Shown: piece by piece, positions 33,827 to 42,083 of the stretch
How the letters are laid out: each line of letters begins with the position of its first letter
Numbering within the stretch: position 1 is the stretch's first letter
Source: Streptomyces shenzhenensis
Lineage (GTDB): Bacteria; Actinomycetota; Actinomycetes; Streptomycetales; Streptomycetaceae
Length of the DNA: 64,000 nucleotides
NCBI RefSeq assembly: GCF_003688995.1
Contig: NZ_PENI01000018.1
Span: 62,001-126,000 of the forward strand
Direction: 5' to 3'
The notes under the pieces: generated by a model
What the model saw: only the letters and a program-made list of their open reading frames with translations
Told to the model about the DNA's origin: nothing
Databases searched by the model: none
Made by a program: the position numbers and the translations under genes

Positions 33827-34699
33827 TCACCGGCGGGGCGGCACGACCGCCACGGGGCAGGCCGCGTGGTGCAGCAGGGCGTGCCCCACGCGGCCGGACC
33901 CGAGCCCGAAGGGGCCGGTCGAGCGGCAGGCACCGATGACCACGAGGTCGGCGGCGGCCGAGCGGTGGAGCAGGGCCCTGCGCGCCGAGCCCCGCACGGT
34001 GGCGGGCCGCACCCGGACGCCGGGGTGCTCGGCGGTGGCGTCCCCGAGCAGCGCGTCCAGGGTGGCGGTGGCCTGCCGCTCGTGCGCGCGGGCCGGGTCC
34101 TCGGCCGACGCGGGGAACTCGGCGCTCTCGTACACCGGGCAGTGCCAGACGCGGACGACGTCGAGGATGCACTTGCGCGCCGCGGCCTCACGGAACGCGA
34201 AGCGCACGGCCTCGGCGGCGGTGTCCGGTTCGCCGGCGCCGAGCAGGATCCGCGCGTGCGTGCCGGCCAGGCCCGCCCGGTCCCCGCGGACGACGATCAC
34301 CGGGCCGTCGGCGTGGTCGGCGACGGTGCGGCCGACCGAGCCGAGCAGCAGCCCCGTGAGACCGCCGTGACCGCGGGTGCCCGTCACCACCGCGAAGGCG
34401 TGACCGGCCTCGCGCAGCAGGGCGTCGGCCGCCTCCTCGGGGACGATGTCCGTACCGATCTCCACACCCGGCGCCCGGCGCCCGGCCCGGGCGACCGCTG
34501 CCGCCACGATGTGCTCCGCGAGCCGGCGTTCGGCCGGGCGTGCGCGTTCACCTGCGGTGCCGGCCTCGTAGCGCTCCCAGAGGGACGCGTACACGAGCCG
34601 CAGCGGCAGACCGTGCCGGGCGGCCTCGTCCGCCGCCCAGTCGACCGCGCACAGGCTCCCGTCCGATCCGTCGACGCCCACGACCAGGGGCCAGGTCAT
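33827..34699 (-). CDS. Universal stress protein, two UspA domains
   Basis: 290-residue tandem universal stress protein. Domain 1 (about 1-138) starts PLVVGVDGSDGSLCAVDWAA and carries the ATP-loop GTRGHGGLTGLLLGSVGRTV followed by GPVIVVRG; domain 2 (about 150-290) ends GACRSTGPFGLGSGRVGHAL and CPVAVVPP. The G-x2-G-x9-G(S/T) pattern of ATP-binding USPs is intact in domain 1. ATG 34699. It belongs to the stress island and is divergent from the cNMP-domain gene; near-palindromic GGG-CCC boxes lie in between (34786-34821). Confidence 0.92.
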   Translation of the reverse strand: MTWPLVVGVDGSDGSLCAVDWAADEAARHGLPLRLVYASLWERYEAGTAGERARPAERRLAEHIVAAAVARAGRRAPGVEIGTDIVPEEAADALLREAGHAFAVVTGTRGHGGLTGLLLGSVGRTVADHADGPVIVVRGDRAGLAGTHARILLGAGEPDTAAEAVRFAFREAAARKCILDVVRVWHCPVYESAEFPASAEDPARAHERQATATLDALLGDATAEHPGVRVRPATVRGSARRALLHRSAAADLVVIGACRSTGPFGLGSGRVGHALLHHAACPVAVVPPRR

Positions 34700-34785
34700 C
34701 GTCGCCACCGCCTCTCCTCGGGCCGCGGGTGGCGCGGCGCGGGGACGCCCCCTCTCACGGTCGCACCGGCCGGCGGCGGGTGCGA

Positions 34786-34821
34786 GGGACGGTTCGTTCC
34801 GCCGCCGGGGCCGAACGACCC
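34786..34821. promoter_or_regulatory. Two GGG-NNN-CCC boxes in a divergent promoter
   Basis: GGGACGGTTCGTTCC (34786-34800) and GGGCCGAACGACCC (34808-34821) lie between a universal stress protein gene and the cNMP-domain gene. They match the symmetric box repeated across the stress island, proposed to bind the DevR/OsdR-like regulator encoded at 47677. Confidence 0.5.
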
Positions 34822-34937
34822 GGGATCCGGTCCGGGCGGCCCGTGGCGGCCGGCCGGGCGCGCGGACACGCTGGGAGGAAGAGCCCCACGGCGCGCTTCG
34901 CCGTCGCCGAGGGCAGCGAACGAAGGGAGCCGGTGCG

Positions 34938-35396
34938 ATGACCTCCTCCACCACCATGAACGCGGGCCTCGCGGCCGAGCACCGCGAACGACTGATGCGG
35001 ACCGCCCGCGAGGTCTCCTTCGAGGCCGGTACCCGGCTGTTCGAGGAGGGCCGGCGGGCCGACAAACTGTGGATCATACGCACCGGGACCGTCGACCTCG
35101 ACCTGCATGTACCGGGCCGGCGCGCGGCCGTCGTCGAGTCGCTGGGAGCGGGCGAACTGGTGGGCTGGTCCTGGCACTTCCCGCCGTATGTGTGGCAGCT
35201 GGGCGCCGAGGCGGCCAGTCCGGTGCGGGCGTACGAGTTCGACGCGGAGACCGTACGGTCGATGTGCGCGGACGACGCCGAGTTCGGGCGGGCCGTCGCG
35301 GTCTGGGTGGGCCGGGTGGTCGCCCACCGGCTGCACGCGTCCCGCATCCGCCTCCTCGATCTGTACGCGCCCTACGGCAGCGGCGTGCTGCCCTGA
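34938..35396 (+). CDS. Cyclic-nucleotide-binding-domain protein without HTH
   Basis: 152-residue protein consisting of a Crp-type cNMP-binding beta-roll: VSFEAGTRLFEEGRRADKLW, IIRTGTVDLDLHVPGRRAAV, ESLGAGELVGWSWHFPPYVW, then the dimer-type helix FGRAVAVWVGRVVAHRLHAS. The C-terminal winged helix of Crp/Fnr regulators is absent, so it is unlikely to bind DNA by itself; it may sense a nucleotide or redox signal for a partner. ATG follows AGGGAGCC. It is divergent from a universal stress protein gene. Confidence 0.85.
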   Translation: MTSSTTMNAGLAAEHRERLMRTAREVSFEAGTRLFEEGRRADKLWIIRTGTVDLDLHVPGRRAAVVESLGAGELVGWSWHFPPYVWQLGAEAASPVRAYEFDAETVRSMCADDAEFGRAVAVWVGRVVAHRLHASRIRLLDLYAPYGSGVLP

Positions 35397-35482
35397 CCGC
35401 GGCGGGTCCGAGGCTCAGCCCTGCCGGGGGGGCGGTGCGCCTGAGAGCTCGGGGGGATCGGGGTTCTGGCGGGTGCGGGAGC

Positions 35483-35525
35483 GTTGTGGCTGATCGCGCC
35501 GTTCCCCGCGCCCCTGACGGGGCTT
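35483..35525 (-). repeat. Dispersed Streptomyces intergenic repeat, copy 2
   Basis: Reverse-orientation copy of the element at 7176-7219; the shared core on the minus strand is AGGGGCGCGGGGAAC followed by GCGCGA-CAGCCAC. It sits just downstream of the histidine kinase stop codon. Confidence 0.55.
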
Positions 35526-35529
35526 GTGG

Positions 35530-37260
35530 TCAGGTGGGTGGTAGGGGGGACTGCCAGGTCAGGGTGGTGCCGCCTGTCGGGGGGGTTGTCAGGGTCAGGT
35601 GGCCGCCCAGTTGCTCGGCCCGTTCCGCCAGGTTGTTCAGTCCGCTGCGGCGGCCCCCGGGCGGGATGCCCACGCCGTTGTCGGCGACCGTGAGCCGCAC
35701 CCCCCGGCCGTCCGCTGTCAGCACCACCTCGGCCCGGTCCGCGTGGGCGTGCCGGGCGACGTTGGTGAGTGCCTCGGAGAGCACGGCCACGACATGGTCC
35801 GCGATGTCCCGCGGCACATCGGTGTCGAGCAGGCCCTCCATCCGCACACTGGGCGCGAAGCCGAGCACCGGCGCGGCCTCGCCGGCCACCCGTACCACGC
35901 GGGCCCGCAGTCCCCCGCCGTGGCCCGCGCCCTCACGGGCCCGCAGCCCGAAGATGGTCGACCTGATGATCTTGATGGTCTCGTCGAGGTCGTCCACGGC
36001 CCGCAGCACCCGTGCGGACGCCTCCGCGTGCTCGATGAACCGGCCCGCGCTCTGCAATGTCATCCCGGTGGCGAACAGCCGCTGGATCGCCAGGTCGTGC
36101 AGATCTCGGGCGATCCGGTCGCGGTCCTTGAGCACCGCGATCTCCTGGGCGTCCTGGCGCCGCTCGGCCAGCTCCATGGCGATCGCGGCCTGCGCGGCGA
36201 AGCCCTGGAGGGTCCCGGTCTCCTGCGCCGAGAAGAGCGCCTGCCCGGACTCGCGCACCAGCAGGACCACGCCCCGCACACCGCCGCCGCCCGTGCCGAT
36301 GGGGACGGCCACCGCGGGGCCGAGGCCGTCGAACCGCGGGGGCTCCTGGGAGACGCGGTCGTCGTGGGCGACGTCCGCGCTGGTGACCGGCGCGGCGGCG
36401 GCGAAGGCCAGCCCCATCAGGCTCTCCGCCATGGGCAGCACCAGCCCGCGGTGCGCGTCCGCGTCCGTCCCGACGGCGATCTCCACGGCGAGCGAACCGG
36501 TGTCCTCCATCGGCATCGCGACCACCGCCAGGGCCGAGCCGGTGATCTCCCTGGCCAGATCGGCGATCAGACCGAGGGCCTGGGCGCGCTCGCTGCCCGC
36601 CATCAGGCTGTGGGTGATCTCCGCGTTGGCCTCCAGCCAGCGCTCGCGCAGCCGGGACTCCTCGTACAGCCGGGCGTTGTCGATGGCCACGCCCGCCGCC
36701 ACGGCCAGCGTGGACAGCACCGACTCGTCCTCCTCGTCGAACTCCGCCCCGCCGCGCTTCTCCGTCAGGTACAGATTGCCGAAGACCTGGTTGCGGACCC
36801 GGATCGGGACACCGAGGAAGGTGTTCATCGGCGGGTGGTTCGACGGGAAGCCGTAGGACGCCGGGTGCTGGGAGATCTTCGCCAGCCGGAGCGGCTCGGG
36901 CAGCCGGATCAGCTCGCCGAGGATGCCGTGCCCTTCCGGGAAGGAACCGATCCCGGCGATCTGCTCCTCGGTGACGCCGACCGTGTGGAAGGCCGACAGC
37001 CGCGTGCCGTCAGGACCGATCACGCCGAGGGCCCCGTACTCCGCGTCGACCAGCACCACGGCGGCCTCCACGATGGAGTGCAGGGCCTGTTCGAGATCCA
37101 GTTCCCGGCCGACCGAGAGGACCGCCTCCAGCAGGCTGTGCACACGGTCGCGCGTGCCGCGGGCCGCGTCGATACGGGCCTGCAGCTCCTCCAGCAGTTC
37201 GTCCAGCTTCAGCTGCGGCAGCCGGACGCGGGCATCCTGGAACTCGTCGGAGCTTCCCAC
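35530..37260 (-). CDS. GAF-GAF sensor histidine kinase, DevS/OsdK-like
   Basis: 576-residue cytoplasmic sensor kinase like DevS/DosT of mycobacteria and OsdK of Streptomyces, which respond to oxygen or redox state. Two GAF domains (about 45-190 and 215-365), a HisKA_3 dimerisation domain with the phosphorylated His in DRIARDLHDLAIQRLFATG, and an HATPase domain with N-box EALTNVARHAHA, G1 VADNGVGIP and a GLNNLAERAEQLGG block. GTG 37260 follows GGAGG. Its natural partner is the DevR-like regulator at 47677. A perfect 18-bp palindrome lies 169 bp upstream (37429-37446). Whether the first GAF binds heme cannot be told here. Confidence 0.92.
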   Translation of the reverse strand: MGSSDEFQDARVRLPQLKLDELLEELQARIDAARGTRDRVHSLLEAVLSVGRELDLEQALHSIVEAAVVLVDAEYGALGVIGPDGTRLSAFHTVGVTEEQIAGIGSFPEGHGILGELIRLPEPLRLAKISQHPASYGFPSNHPPMNTFLGVPIRVRNQVFGNLYLTEKRGGAEFDEEDESVLSTLAVAAGVAIDNARLYEESRLRERWLEANAEITHSLMAGSERAQALGLIADLAREITGSALAVVAMPMEDTGSLAVEIAVGTDADAHRGLVLPMAESLMGLAFAAAAPVTSADVAHDDRVSQEPPRFDGLGPAVAVPIGTGGGGVRGVVLLVRESGQALFSAQETGTLQGFAAQAAIAMELAERRQDAQEIAVLKDRDRIARDLHDLAIQRLFATGMTLQSAGRFIEHAEASARVLRAVDDLDETIKIIRSTIFGLRAREGAGHGGGLRARVVRVAGEAAPVLGFAPSVRMEGLLDTDVPRDIADHVVAVLSEALTNVARHAHADRAEVVLTADGRGVRLTVADNGVGIPPGGRRSGLNNLAERAEQLGGHLTLTTPPTGGTTLTWQSPLPPT

Positions 37261-37428
37261 CAGCGTTCCTCCAGCTCCCCTCGCCTCGTGGGCACCGCCC
37301 AGCCCGTCATGTGCCACGGTAATGGCCCAGAGCCCGGGACGGTAAGGAATCCCGCCCGGCGCCCGCGCCCCCGCTGACCGCCGTCCGTCACCGCGGGCGC
37401 GCCGTCAGGGTCGCCCGGCGCGCCGGAA

Positions 37429-37446
37429 CAGGGCCGATCGGCCCTG
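37429..37446. promoter_or_regulatory. Perfect 18-bp palindrome upstream of the kinase gene
   Basis: CAGGGCCGATCGGCCCTG is exactly self-complementary. It is the best copy of the GGGCCG-NN-CGGCCC box found in many promoter regions of the stress island and lies between the divergent kinase (start 37260) and FMN-binding protein (start 37754) genes. Confidence 0.6.
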
Positions 37447-37627
37447 GTGACGGGGGTGCGGCCGCGGCGACACTGGAGGACAGGAGCGGCACCGATCCCC
37501 CGCGGTGCCGCTTCTGCCGTACCCGGTGCCACCGCGCAGCCGAATCCGGTGCCGTTCCCCCGCCGCCGGGCCGCCCCGGGCGGGACCCGGCGGCGGGGCT
37601 CGGCCATTCGCGCGAAGGTCGTTTCCC

Positions 37628-37642
37628 GGGCCGAAAGGCCCT
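37628..37642. promoter_or_regulatory. GGGCC-GAAA-GGCCC box
   Basis: GGGCCGAAAGGCCCT, 112 bp before the start of the FMN-binding protein gene at 37754. It belongs to the same family of symmetric boxes as 37429-37446. Confidence 0.5.
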
Positions 37643-37753
37643 AGCGAAACCGCCCGCGGCACGGTTCGAATGATCTGTCCGATCCGTCCACGGCCGCTTC
37701 CGGCGTCATGGCAGCACCGCGAAGCGAGCCGCGCACCCGTCCGGAAAGCCGCG

Positions 37754-38221
37754 ATGACCAGCATTGACGACCGACCCCGCCGGAGCGTCGACCTCGACCG
37801 CGCCGAAGCCCTGCGGCTGCTCGGCAGCGTGTCGCTGGGCAGGATCGTCTTCACCCGGCACGCGCTGCCCACCGTCCGCCCGGTCAACCACGTCCTGGAC
37901 GACGGCGACATCGTCATCCGCACCCACGAGGGCGCGGAACTGACCTCGCACGCCCGCTGGGCCGACGGCGCGGGCGTGGTCGTCGCCTACGAGGCCGACG
38001 CCATCGACCCGGACACGCATCTGGGCTGGAGCGTGGTGGTCACCGGCTACGCCCGGCTGGTCACCGACCCGGACGAACTGGCCCGCTACCGGCGGCTGCT
38101 GCACCCCTGGGTGGCGCGCGCCATGGACCACGCGGTCCGTATCCGCCCGGATCTGGTCTCCGGGATCCGGCTCACCGTGGACGGCTGCGCGCCGTCCCGG
38201 TCCGTGCCGGGGCCCGGGTGA
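37754..38221 (+). CDS. Pyridoxamine 5'-phosphate oxidase-fold protein
   Basis: 155-residue split-barrel flavin-binding protein of the PPOX family. Family blocks: AEALRLLGSVSLGRIVFTRH, LPTVRPVNHVLDDGDIVIRT, VVVAYEADAIDPDTHLGWSV and VVTGYARLVTDPDELARYRR. Members bind FMN or F420 and act as small-molecule reductases; this actinobacterial subgroup is common in DevR/OsdR-type regulons. ATG 37754 has GGAAAG upstream. A GGG-CCC box sits in its promoter region. It is convergent with a paralogue at 38229-38663. Confidence 0.85.
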   Translation: MTSIDDRPRRSVDLDRAEALRLLGSVSLGRIVFTRHALPTVRPVNHVLDDGDIVIRTHEGAELTSHARWADGAGVVVAYEADAIDPDTHLGWSVVVTGYARLVTDPDELARYRRLLHPWVARAMDHAVRIRPDLVSGIRLTVDGCAPSRSVPGPG

Positions 38222-38228
38222 CGGGGCT

Positions 38229-38663
38229 TCAGGGGGTCAGCCCGTAGAGGCTGCGGCCGCCGACCAGTTCCCGCCCGGTGACCAGTTCCGGCGCGATGCG
38301 TACGAAGACCTCGTGCGGCGCGGGCGCCCAGGAGCGCGGGCCGGTGCGCACCAGCCGTTCGTGTTCGGCGGCGTCGGTGACCACGGTGGCCGCGCCGGTG
38401 ACGACGACGCTCCAGCCGGACTGGGTGTCCGGATCGACCTGGTCGGCCTCGAAGGCGACCACCGATCCGTGGATCGCCCGCACCAGTTCCGAGGCCGCGG
38501 AGGTGCGCAGCAGCACGGTGCCGTCGCCGTCCAGGGCGAAGTTCACGGGCAGCACCGCCGGCAGGGCCTGCCGCGTGTGCACGATGCGGCCGACGGGCAC
38601 CTTCGCCAGCAGTTGCAGGCATTCCTGCCGGTCCAGCTCGCGGAATCCGTCGTTCGCGTACAT
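38229..38663 (-). CDS. Pyridoxamine 5'-phosphate oxidase-fold protein
   Basis: 144-residue paralogue of the neighbouring gene, with the same blocks: LLAKVPVGRIVHTRQALPAV, LPVNFALDGDGTVLLRTSAA, VVAFEADQVDPDTQSGWSVV and VTGAATVVTDAAEHERL. ATG 38663 follows GAGGCGGG. The box GGGCCGTCGGTCCC lies 70 bp upstream, consistent with shared control. Substrate unknown. Confidence 0.85.
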   Translation of the reverse strand: MYANDGFRELDRQECLQLLAKVPVGRIVHTRQALPAVLPVNFALDGDGTVLLRTSAASELVRAIHGSVVAFEADQVDPDTQSGWSVVVTGAATVVTDAAEHERLVRTGPRSWAPAPHEVFVRIAPELVTGRELVGGRSLYGLTP

Positions 38664-38732
38664 CTTCGTCCCGCCTCTCGCCTGGGTACGGCCGTGACGC
38701 TCCATCCTCCGCGGGGCCCCGGCCGGGCACGA

Positions 38733-38746
38733 GGGCCGTCGGTCCC
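38733..38746. promoter_or_regulatory. GGGCCG-NN-GGTCCC box
   Basis: GGGCCGTCGGTCCC, upstream of the minus-strand PPOX gene starting at 38663. It is a near-symmetric member of the island box family. Confidence 0.5.
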
Positions 38747-38803
38747 GGGGCCGCCCGGCGAAGGGCCCGGCTCGGTCCTGTCCGGGCCCGGACCGGCCCC
38801 GGC

Positions 38804-39478
38804 TCAGTCGATGATCCGGCGTCCGGTGAGGGTGTACGGGTCGATGCGCACCCACAGGTTCCTCTTGCCGCCCGCCCACGGCGTGCTGTACGCCCGGGCC
38901 GCGAGCCGGTGTTCCTCCTCGGGGTCCGTGACGGTCCGGGCGTGTCCGCGCACCAGGACGCTCCAGCCCCGGCTGAACGCGTCGTCGATGTGGTCGACCT
39001 CGAAGGCGACCTGGCAGCCGGCCGCCAGCGCCGGTGTGGTGCCGTGCGCGGTGCGGAAGACGATGGTGTCGTCGACGACGCTGTAGTTGACGGGCACGAT
39101 CACCGGGCCCGAGGCCGTGGGCACGCCGAGCCTGCCCACGCCGTGCGACGACAGCAGGGAGCGGCACTCGTCCGTGCCCAGCTCCGTGAACGCGGGGGCG
39201 CGCGCGGCCCGTCCGGGTCCCGGCGGCAGGTTCACGGTGCCACCCGTGAGGTCGTTCACCGTGGTCTGCAGGACCTCGGCCAGCCGGATGAGCGTGCCGC
39301 TGCCCGGTGCGGCGCCGGGGTGCTCCTCCAGGTAGCGGAGGTAGCTGGGCGCCATGCCGGCGCGCGCGGCCGTCTCCCGCCGCGACAGGCCGAGCTGGGT
39401 GCGCCGGGTCGCCAGCCGCCGGCCCAGGTCACCCAGGGGCGTGCCCTCCGCCACGTTCGTCCGGGAGTGTTCGGCCAT
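38804..39478 (-). CDS. XRE helix-turn-helix fused to a PPOX-fold domain
   Basis: 224-residue two-domain protein. The N-terminal XRE domain (about 12-75) reads LGDLGRRLATRRTQLGLSRR then ETAARAGMAPSYLRYLEEH and IRLAEVLQTTVNDLTGG; the C-terminal PPOX domain (about 92-215) reads CRSLLSSHGVGRLGV, VIVPVNYSVVDDTIVFRTAH and VAFEVDHIDDAFSRGWSVLV. A DNA-binding domain fused to a flavin or F420-binding barrel suggests a redox-sensing regulator. ATG 39478 is chosen; GTG 39487 is also possible. Confidence 0.88.
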   Translation of the reverse strand: MAEHSRTNVAEGTPLGDLGRRLATRRTQLGLSRRETAARAGMAPSYLRYLEEHPGAAPGSGTLIRLAEVLQTTVNDLTGGTVNLPPGPGRAARAPAFTELGTDECRSLLSSHGVGRLGVPTASGPVIVPVNYSVVDDTIVFRTAHGTTPALAAGCQVAFEVDHIDDAFSRGWSVLVRGHARTVTDPEEEHRLAARAYSTPWAGGKRNLWVRIDPYTLTGRRIID

Positions 39479-39496
39479 GGCCGTCACGTCCTCTCG

Positions 39497-39802
39497 TCAG
39501 GCGGCCCGGACGGCCGCCTCGTCGCAGTTCCACGGCGCCCGGCCCGCCGGCACGCCGACCGCCCCGGTCGCCGCGTCGGCGCCGGGCCCGCCGGCGAGGT
39601 CGTCGGCGCGGTGCCGGGGAGCCGCACGGGCGTCGGCCACGGCGTGCGTGCCGAGCCGCCAGGCCACCTCCAGCCGGTCCTCCGGAGCCTGGTCCACGGC
39701 GGTGATCCGCTCGGGCGGGGACAGCCGGGCCGTGGCGAGGCCAGCTGGCCCCGCGCCGACGGTGTCCCCGGGGCGTACCCGGCCGTTGAACGCGCCGCCC
39801 AC
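39497..39802 (-). pseudogene. Remnant of a zinc-dependent alcohol dehydrogenase
   Basis: About 100 codons on the minus strand match the middle of a zinc alcohol dehydrogenase: FNGRVRPGDTV, GAGPAGLATARLSPPERITA, VDQAPEDRLEVAWRLGTHAV and GGPGADAATGAVGVPAG. In intact enzymes the segment reads VRPGDTV-x3-GAGPxGLAAL-x-TARLYSP, so small in-frame losses are visible, and the N-terminal zinc-binding domain and C-terminal third are missing. A zinc alcohol dehydrogenase is a known neighbour of universal stress genes in Streptomyces dormancy-type clusters, which fits decay in place. Confidence 0.65.
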
Positions 39803-39884
39803 CGGGTTCCGGCGCGGACCGACTCGCCTCGACGCCGGGATTGTCCCGTAGATCCAGCTTGTCCGCGGGCCGGTGGCCGCGCTT

Positions 39885-39954
39885 GGGCCGGTCGGCCCCG
39901 TTGCCCGGCCGACGGGGCCCAGCCGCCCGCGGGGTCCGGGGGACCGATGGACCC
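39885..39954. promoter_or_regulatory. Two GGG-CCC boxes upstream of the STAS gene
   Basis: GGGCCGGTCGGCCC (39885-39898) and GGGACCGATGGACCC (39940-39954) precede the STAS gene start at 40022; the first also lies upstream of the dehydrogenase remnant on the other strand. Same box family as at 37429-37446. Confidence 0.5.
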
Positions 39955-40021
39955 GGCAGGCCCCCATGCGGGTACCGACCGGCCCTTCCGCGCGAGCCGC
40001 TCCAGCGGATTCCCTCATGCC

Positions 40022-40384
40022 ATGACCGACAACCGGACCGGTTCCGGCGGCCCGTCGCACACGGCGCGGGTCGTCGGCGGGGCGACCGTCGTGACGCTGC
40101 ACGGCGAGATCGACCTGTTGGTCGCCTCCCTGCTCGCGGCGCGGCTCGACGCACTGACCGACGGGCCCTGCCCCGACCTGGTGCTCGATCTGCGCAGGGT
40201 CGAGTTCATCGACTGCGCCGGACTCGGCGTGCTGTGCCGGACCCGCAACCGGGTGCACGACCGGGCCGGCCGGCTGCGCCTGGTCACCGACAGCCCCGCC
40301 TTCCGGCGGCTGCTGCGGGCCACGGGACTGACGGACGTCTTCGAGGTGCACCCGCGGATGCCGGCGCTGCTGGGCGGAGGCTGA
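40022..40384 (+). CDS. STAS-domain anti-anti-sigma-like protein
   Basis: 120-residue STAS protein. Members bind anti-sigma kinases and are switched by phosphorylation of a serine directly after the conserved Asp. Core blocks: ATVVTLHGEIDLLVASLLAA, PDLVLDLRRVEFIDCAGLGV, GRLRLVTDSPAFRRLLRATG. At the switch position the usual D-S reads D-C (Cys65), so classical serine phosphorylation is not possible; it may be constitutively active or redox-switched. ATG 40022. Two GGG-CCC boxes precede it, tying it to the stress island. Confidence 0.87.
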   Translation: MTDNRTGSGGPSHTARVVGGATVVTLHGEIDLLVASLLAARLDALTDGPCPDLVLDLRRVEFIDCAGLGVLCRTRNRVHDRAGRLRLVTDSPAFRRLLRATGLTDVFEVHPRMPALLGGG

Positions 40385-40487
40385 CCGGGCCGGGGCGCGC
40401 CGACTCGGCCGGGGCGCGCTCCAATGGAGAGGGGTGGTTGTCCGCCGGCGGGGCGGTTGTCCGCGGGCGGGCGCGAGGAGGTGCCGC

Positions 40488-41909
40488 ATGCGTTTCGAGG
40501 ACCGCACCGACGCCGGACGCCGCCTGGCCCGGCGGCTGGAGCGGCTGCGCGGCGCGGACGTGATCGTGCTCGGGCTGCCGCGCGGCGGCGTCCCGGTGGC
40601 GTACGAGGTGGCCCGGGCGCTGACCGCGCCCCTGGACGTGCTGGTGGTCCGCAAGCTCGGCGTGCCGTGGCAGCCCGAGCTGGGGTTCGGCGCGATCGGC
40701 GAGCGGGGTGTGCGGGTGCTCAACGACGACGTCGTCGCGGACTGCGGCCTCGGACCGGGCGAGCTGGCCGCCGTCGAGGAGTCCGAGCGGGCGGAACTGG
40801 AGCGTCGGCTGCACCGGTACCGGGCCGGCCGCGACCCGGTGCCGGTGCCCGGGCGGACGGTGGTGATCGTGGACGACGGGGTGGCCACCGGTGCCACCGC
40901 GGAGGCCGCCTGCCGTGTGGTGCGGCACGCGGGGGCGGCCCGGGTCGTGCTGGCCGTGCCGGTCGGTCCGGAGCGCACGCTCGCCCGGCTGCGGGACGTG
41001 GCCGACGAGGTCGTGTGCCTGGAGACGCCGCGCCATCTCGGCGCGGTCGGCGCCTGGTACCACGACTTCGCCCAGACCGGTGACGACGAGGTCGCCGCGC
41101 TGCTCGGCGGGGCCGCGCGGCCCGCACCCGCCGCAGGCCCGCGGCCGCCCAACCGGGAGGTCGAGGTGCCGGCCGGCCCGGTGCGGCTGGCCGCCCGGTT
41201 CGTGCTGCCCGACCGGGCCCCGGCCGTGGTGGCGTTCGCGCACGGCAGCGGCAGCGGCCGGCACAGTCCGCGCAACCGGTTCGTGGCCGCCGTACTCAAC
41301 CGGGCCGGTCTGGGCACCCTGCTGCTCGACCTGCTCACCGAGGACGAGGAGCGGGACCGGCACAACGTGTTCGACATCGTGCTGCTGGCCCGTCGGCTGC
41401 AGGGCGCGTCCGCCTGGCTGCGCCGGGAGACCGCCCTGCCCGTCGGCTACTTCGGCGCGAGCACCGGTGCCGGGGCGGCGCTGGAGGCCGCCGCCGACGA
41501 TCCCGGCATCGGCGCCGTCGTGTCCCGCGGCGGCCGTCCCGACCTGGCCTCCCCCGCCGCGCTGGCCCGGGTCCGGGCCCCGACGCTGCTGATCGTCGGC
41601 AGTCTCGACACCCGGGTGCTGAGCCTGAACCGGCTGGCCGCGGACTGGCTGCGCTGTGAGCACCGGCTGGCCGTCGTGCCGGGCGCGAGCCATCTGTTCG
41701 CCGAGCCCGGCACGCTGGCCACGGCCGCCGTCCTGGCCCGCGACTGGTTCACCGCGCACCTCGGCCACCCGGACTCGGGCGGCCCTGAAGCCGGCGGGCC
41801 GGACACGGCGCGGCCCGGCGCCGAGCGGCCCGAGGCCACCGGGCGCGAAGCCACCGGGCCCGAGTCCGGCCGCACAGGCGCCGACCGGCCGCCGCCGCGC
41901 CCGGCCTGA
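40488..41909 (+). CDS. Phosphoribosyltransferase fused to a dienelactone hydrolase-like domain
   Basis: 473-residue fusion. The N-terminal PRTase domain (about 1-205) shows VIVLGLPRGGVPVAYEVARA and the PRPP loop TVVIVDDGVATGATAEAA. The C-terminal alpha/beta hydrolase domain (about 225-435) shows VVAFAHGSGSGRHSPRNRFV, LLLDLLTEDEERDRHN, the nucleophile elbow GYFGASTGAGAALEAA, and a late His in GASHLFAEPG. About 40 residues of Gly/Pro/Glu-rich repeats (PEATG, PESG) close the protein. Such fusions are common next to universal stress genes, but their reaction is unknown. ATG 40488 has GAGGAGG upstream. Confidence 0.88.
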   Translation: MRFEDRTDAGRRLARRLERLRGADVIVLGLPRGGVPVAYEVARALTAPLDVLVVRKLGVPWQPELGFGAIGERGVRVLNDDVVADCGLGPGELAAVEESERAELERRLHRYRAGRDPVPVPGRTVVIVDDGVATGATAEAACRVVRHAGAARVVLAVPVGPERTLARLRDVADEVVCLETPRHLGAVGAWYHDFAQTGDDEVAALLGGAARPAPAAGPRPPNREVEVPAGPVRLAARFVLPDRAPAVVAFAHGSGSGRHSPRNRFVAAVLNRAGLGTLLLDLLTEDEERDRHNVFDIVLLARRLQGASAWLRRETALPVGYFGASTGAGAALEAAADDPGIGAVVSRGGRPDLASPAALARVRAPTLLIVGSLDTRVLSLNRLAADWLRCEHRLAVVPGASHLFAEPGTLATAAVLARDWFTAHLGHPDSGGPEAGGPDTARPGAERPEATGREATGPESGRTGADRPPPRPA

Positions 41910-42083
41910 TCCGACCGGGCTCCACGGTCCCCGCCGGGTGCCGGCCGGCCCTGTCCGCTTGCCGCGCGGCGCCGGACAATGGAGGTACCGCGGAAGTGCT
42001 CCGCGGGGCGCGCTCGCCCGACCCTGACCGCCGGGCGGGCGACGGATCATGGACCGGGAGCCGGAGGGCGAGGCGAGAGGTTC

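Noticed and set aside
41917..41931. GGGCTCCACGGTCCC before the M50 protease as another island box
   Set aside because: Half-sites match but the centre is poor; too weak to count with the others.
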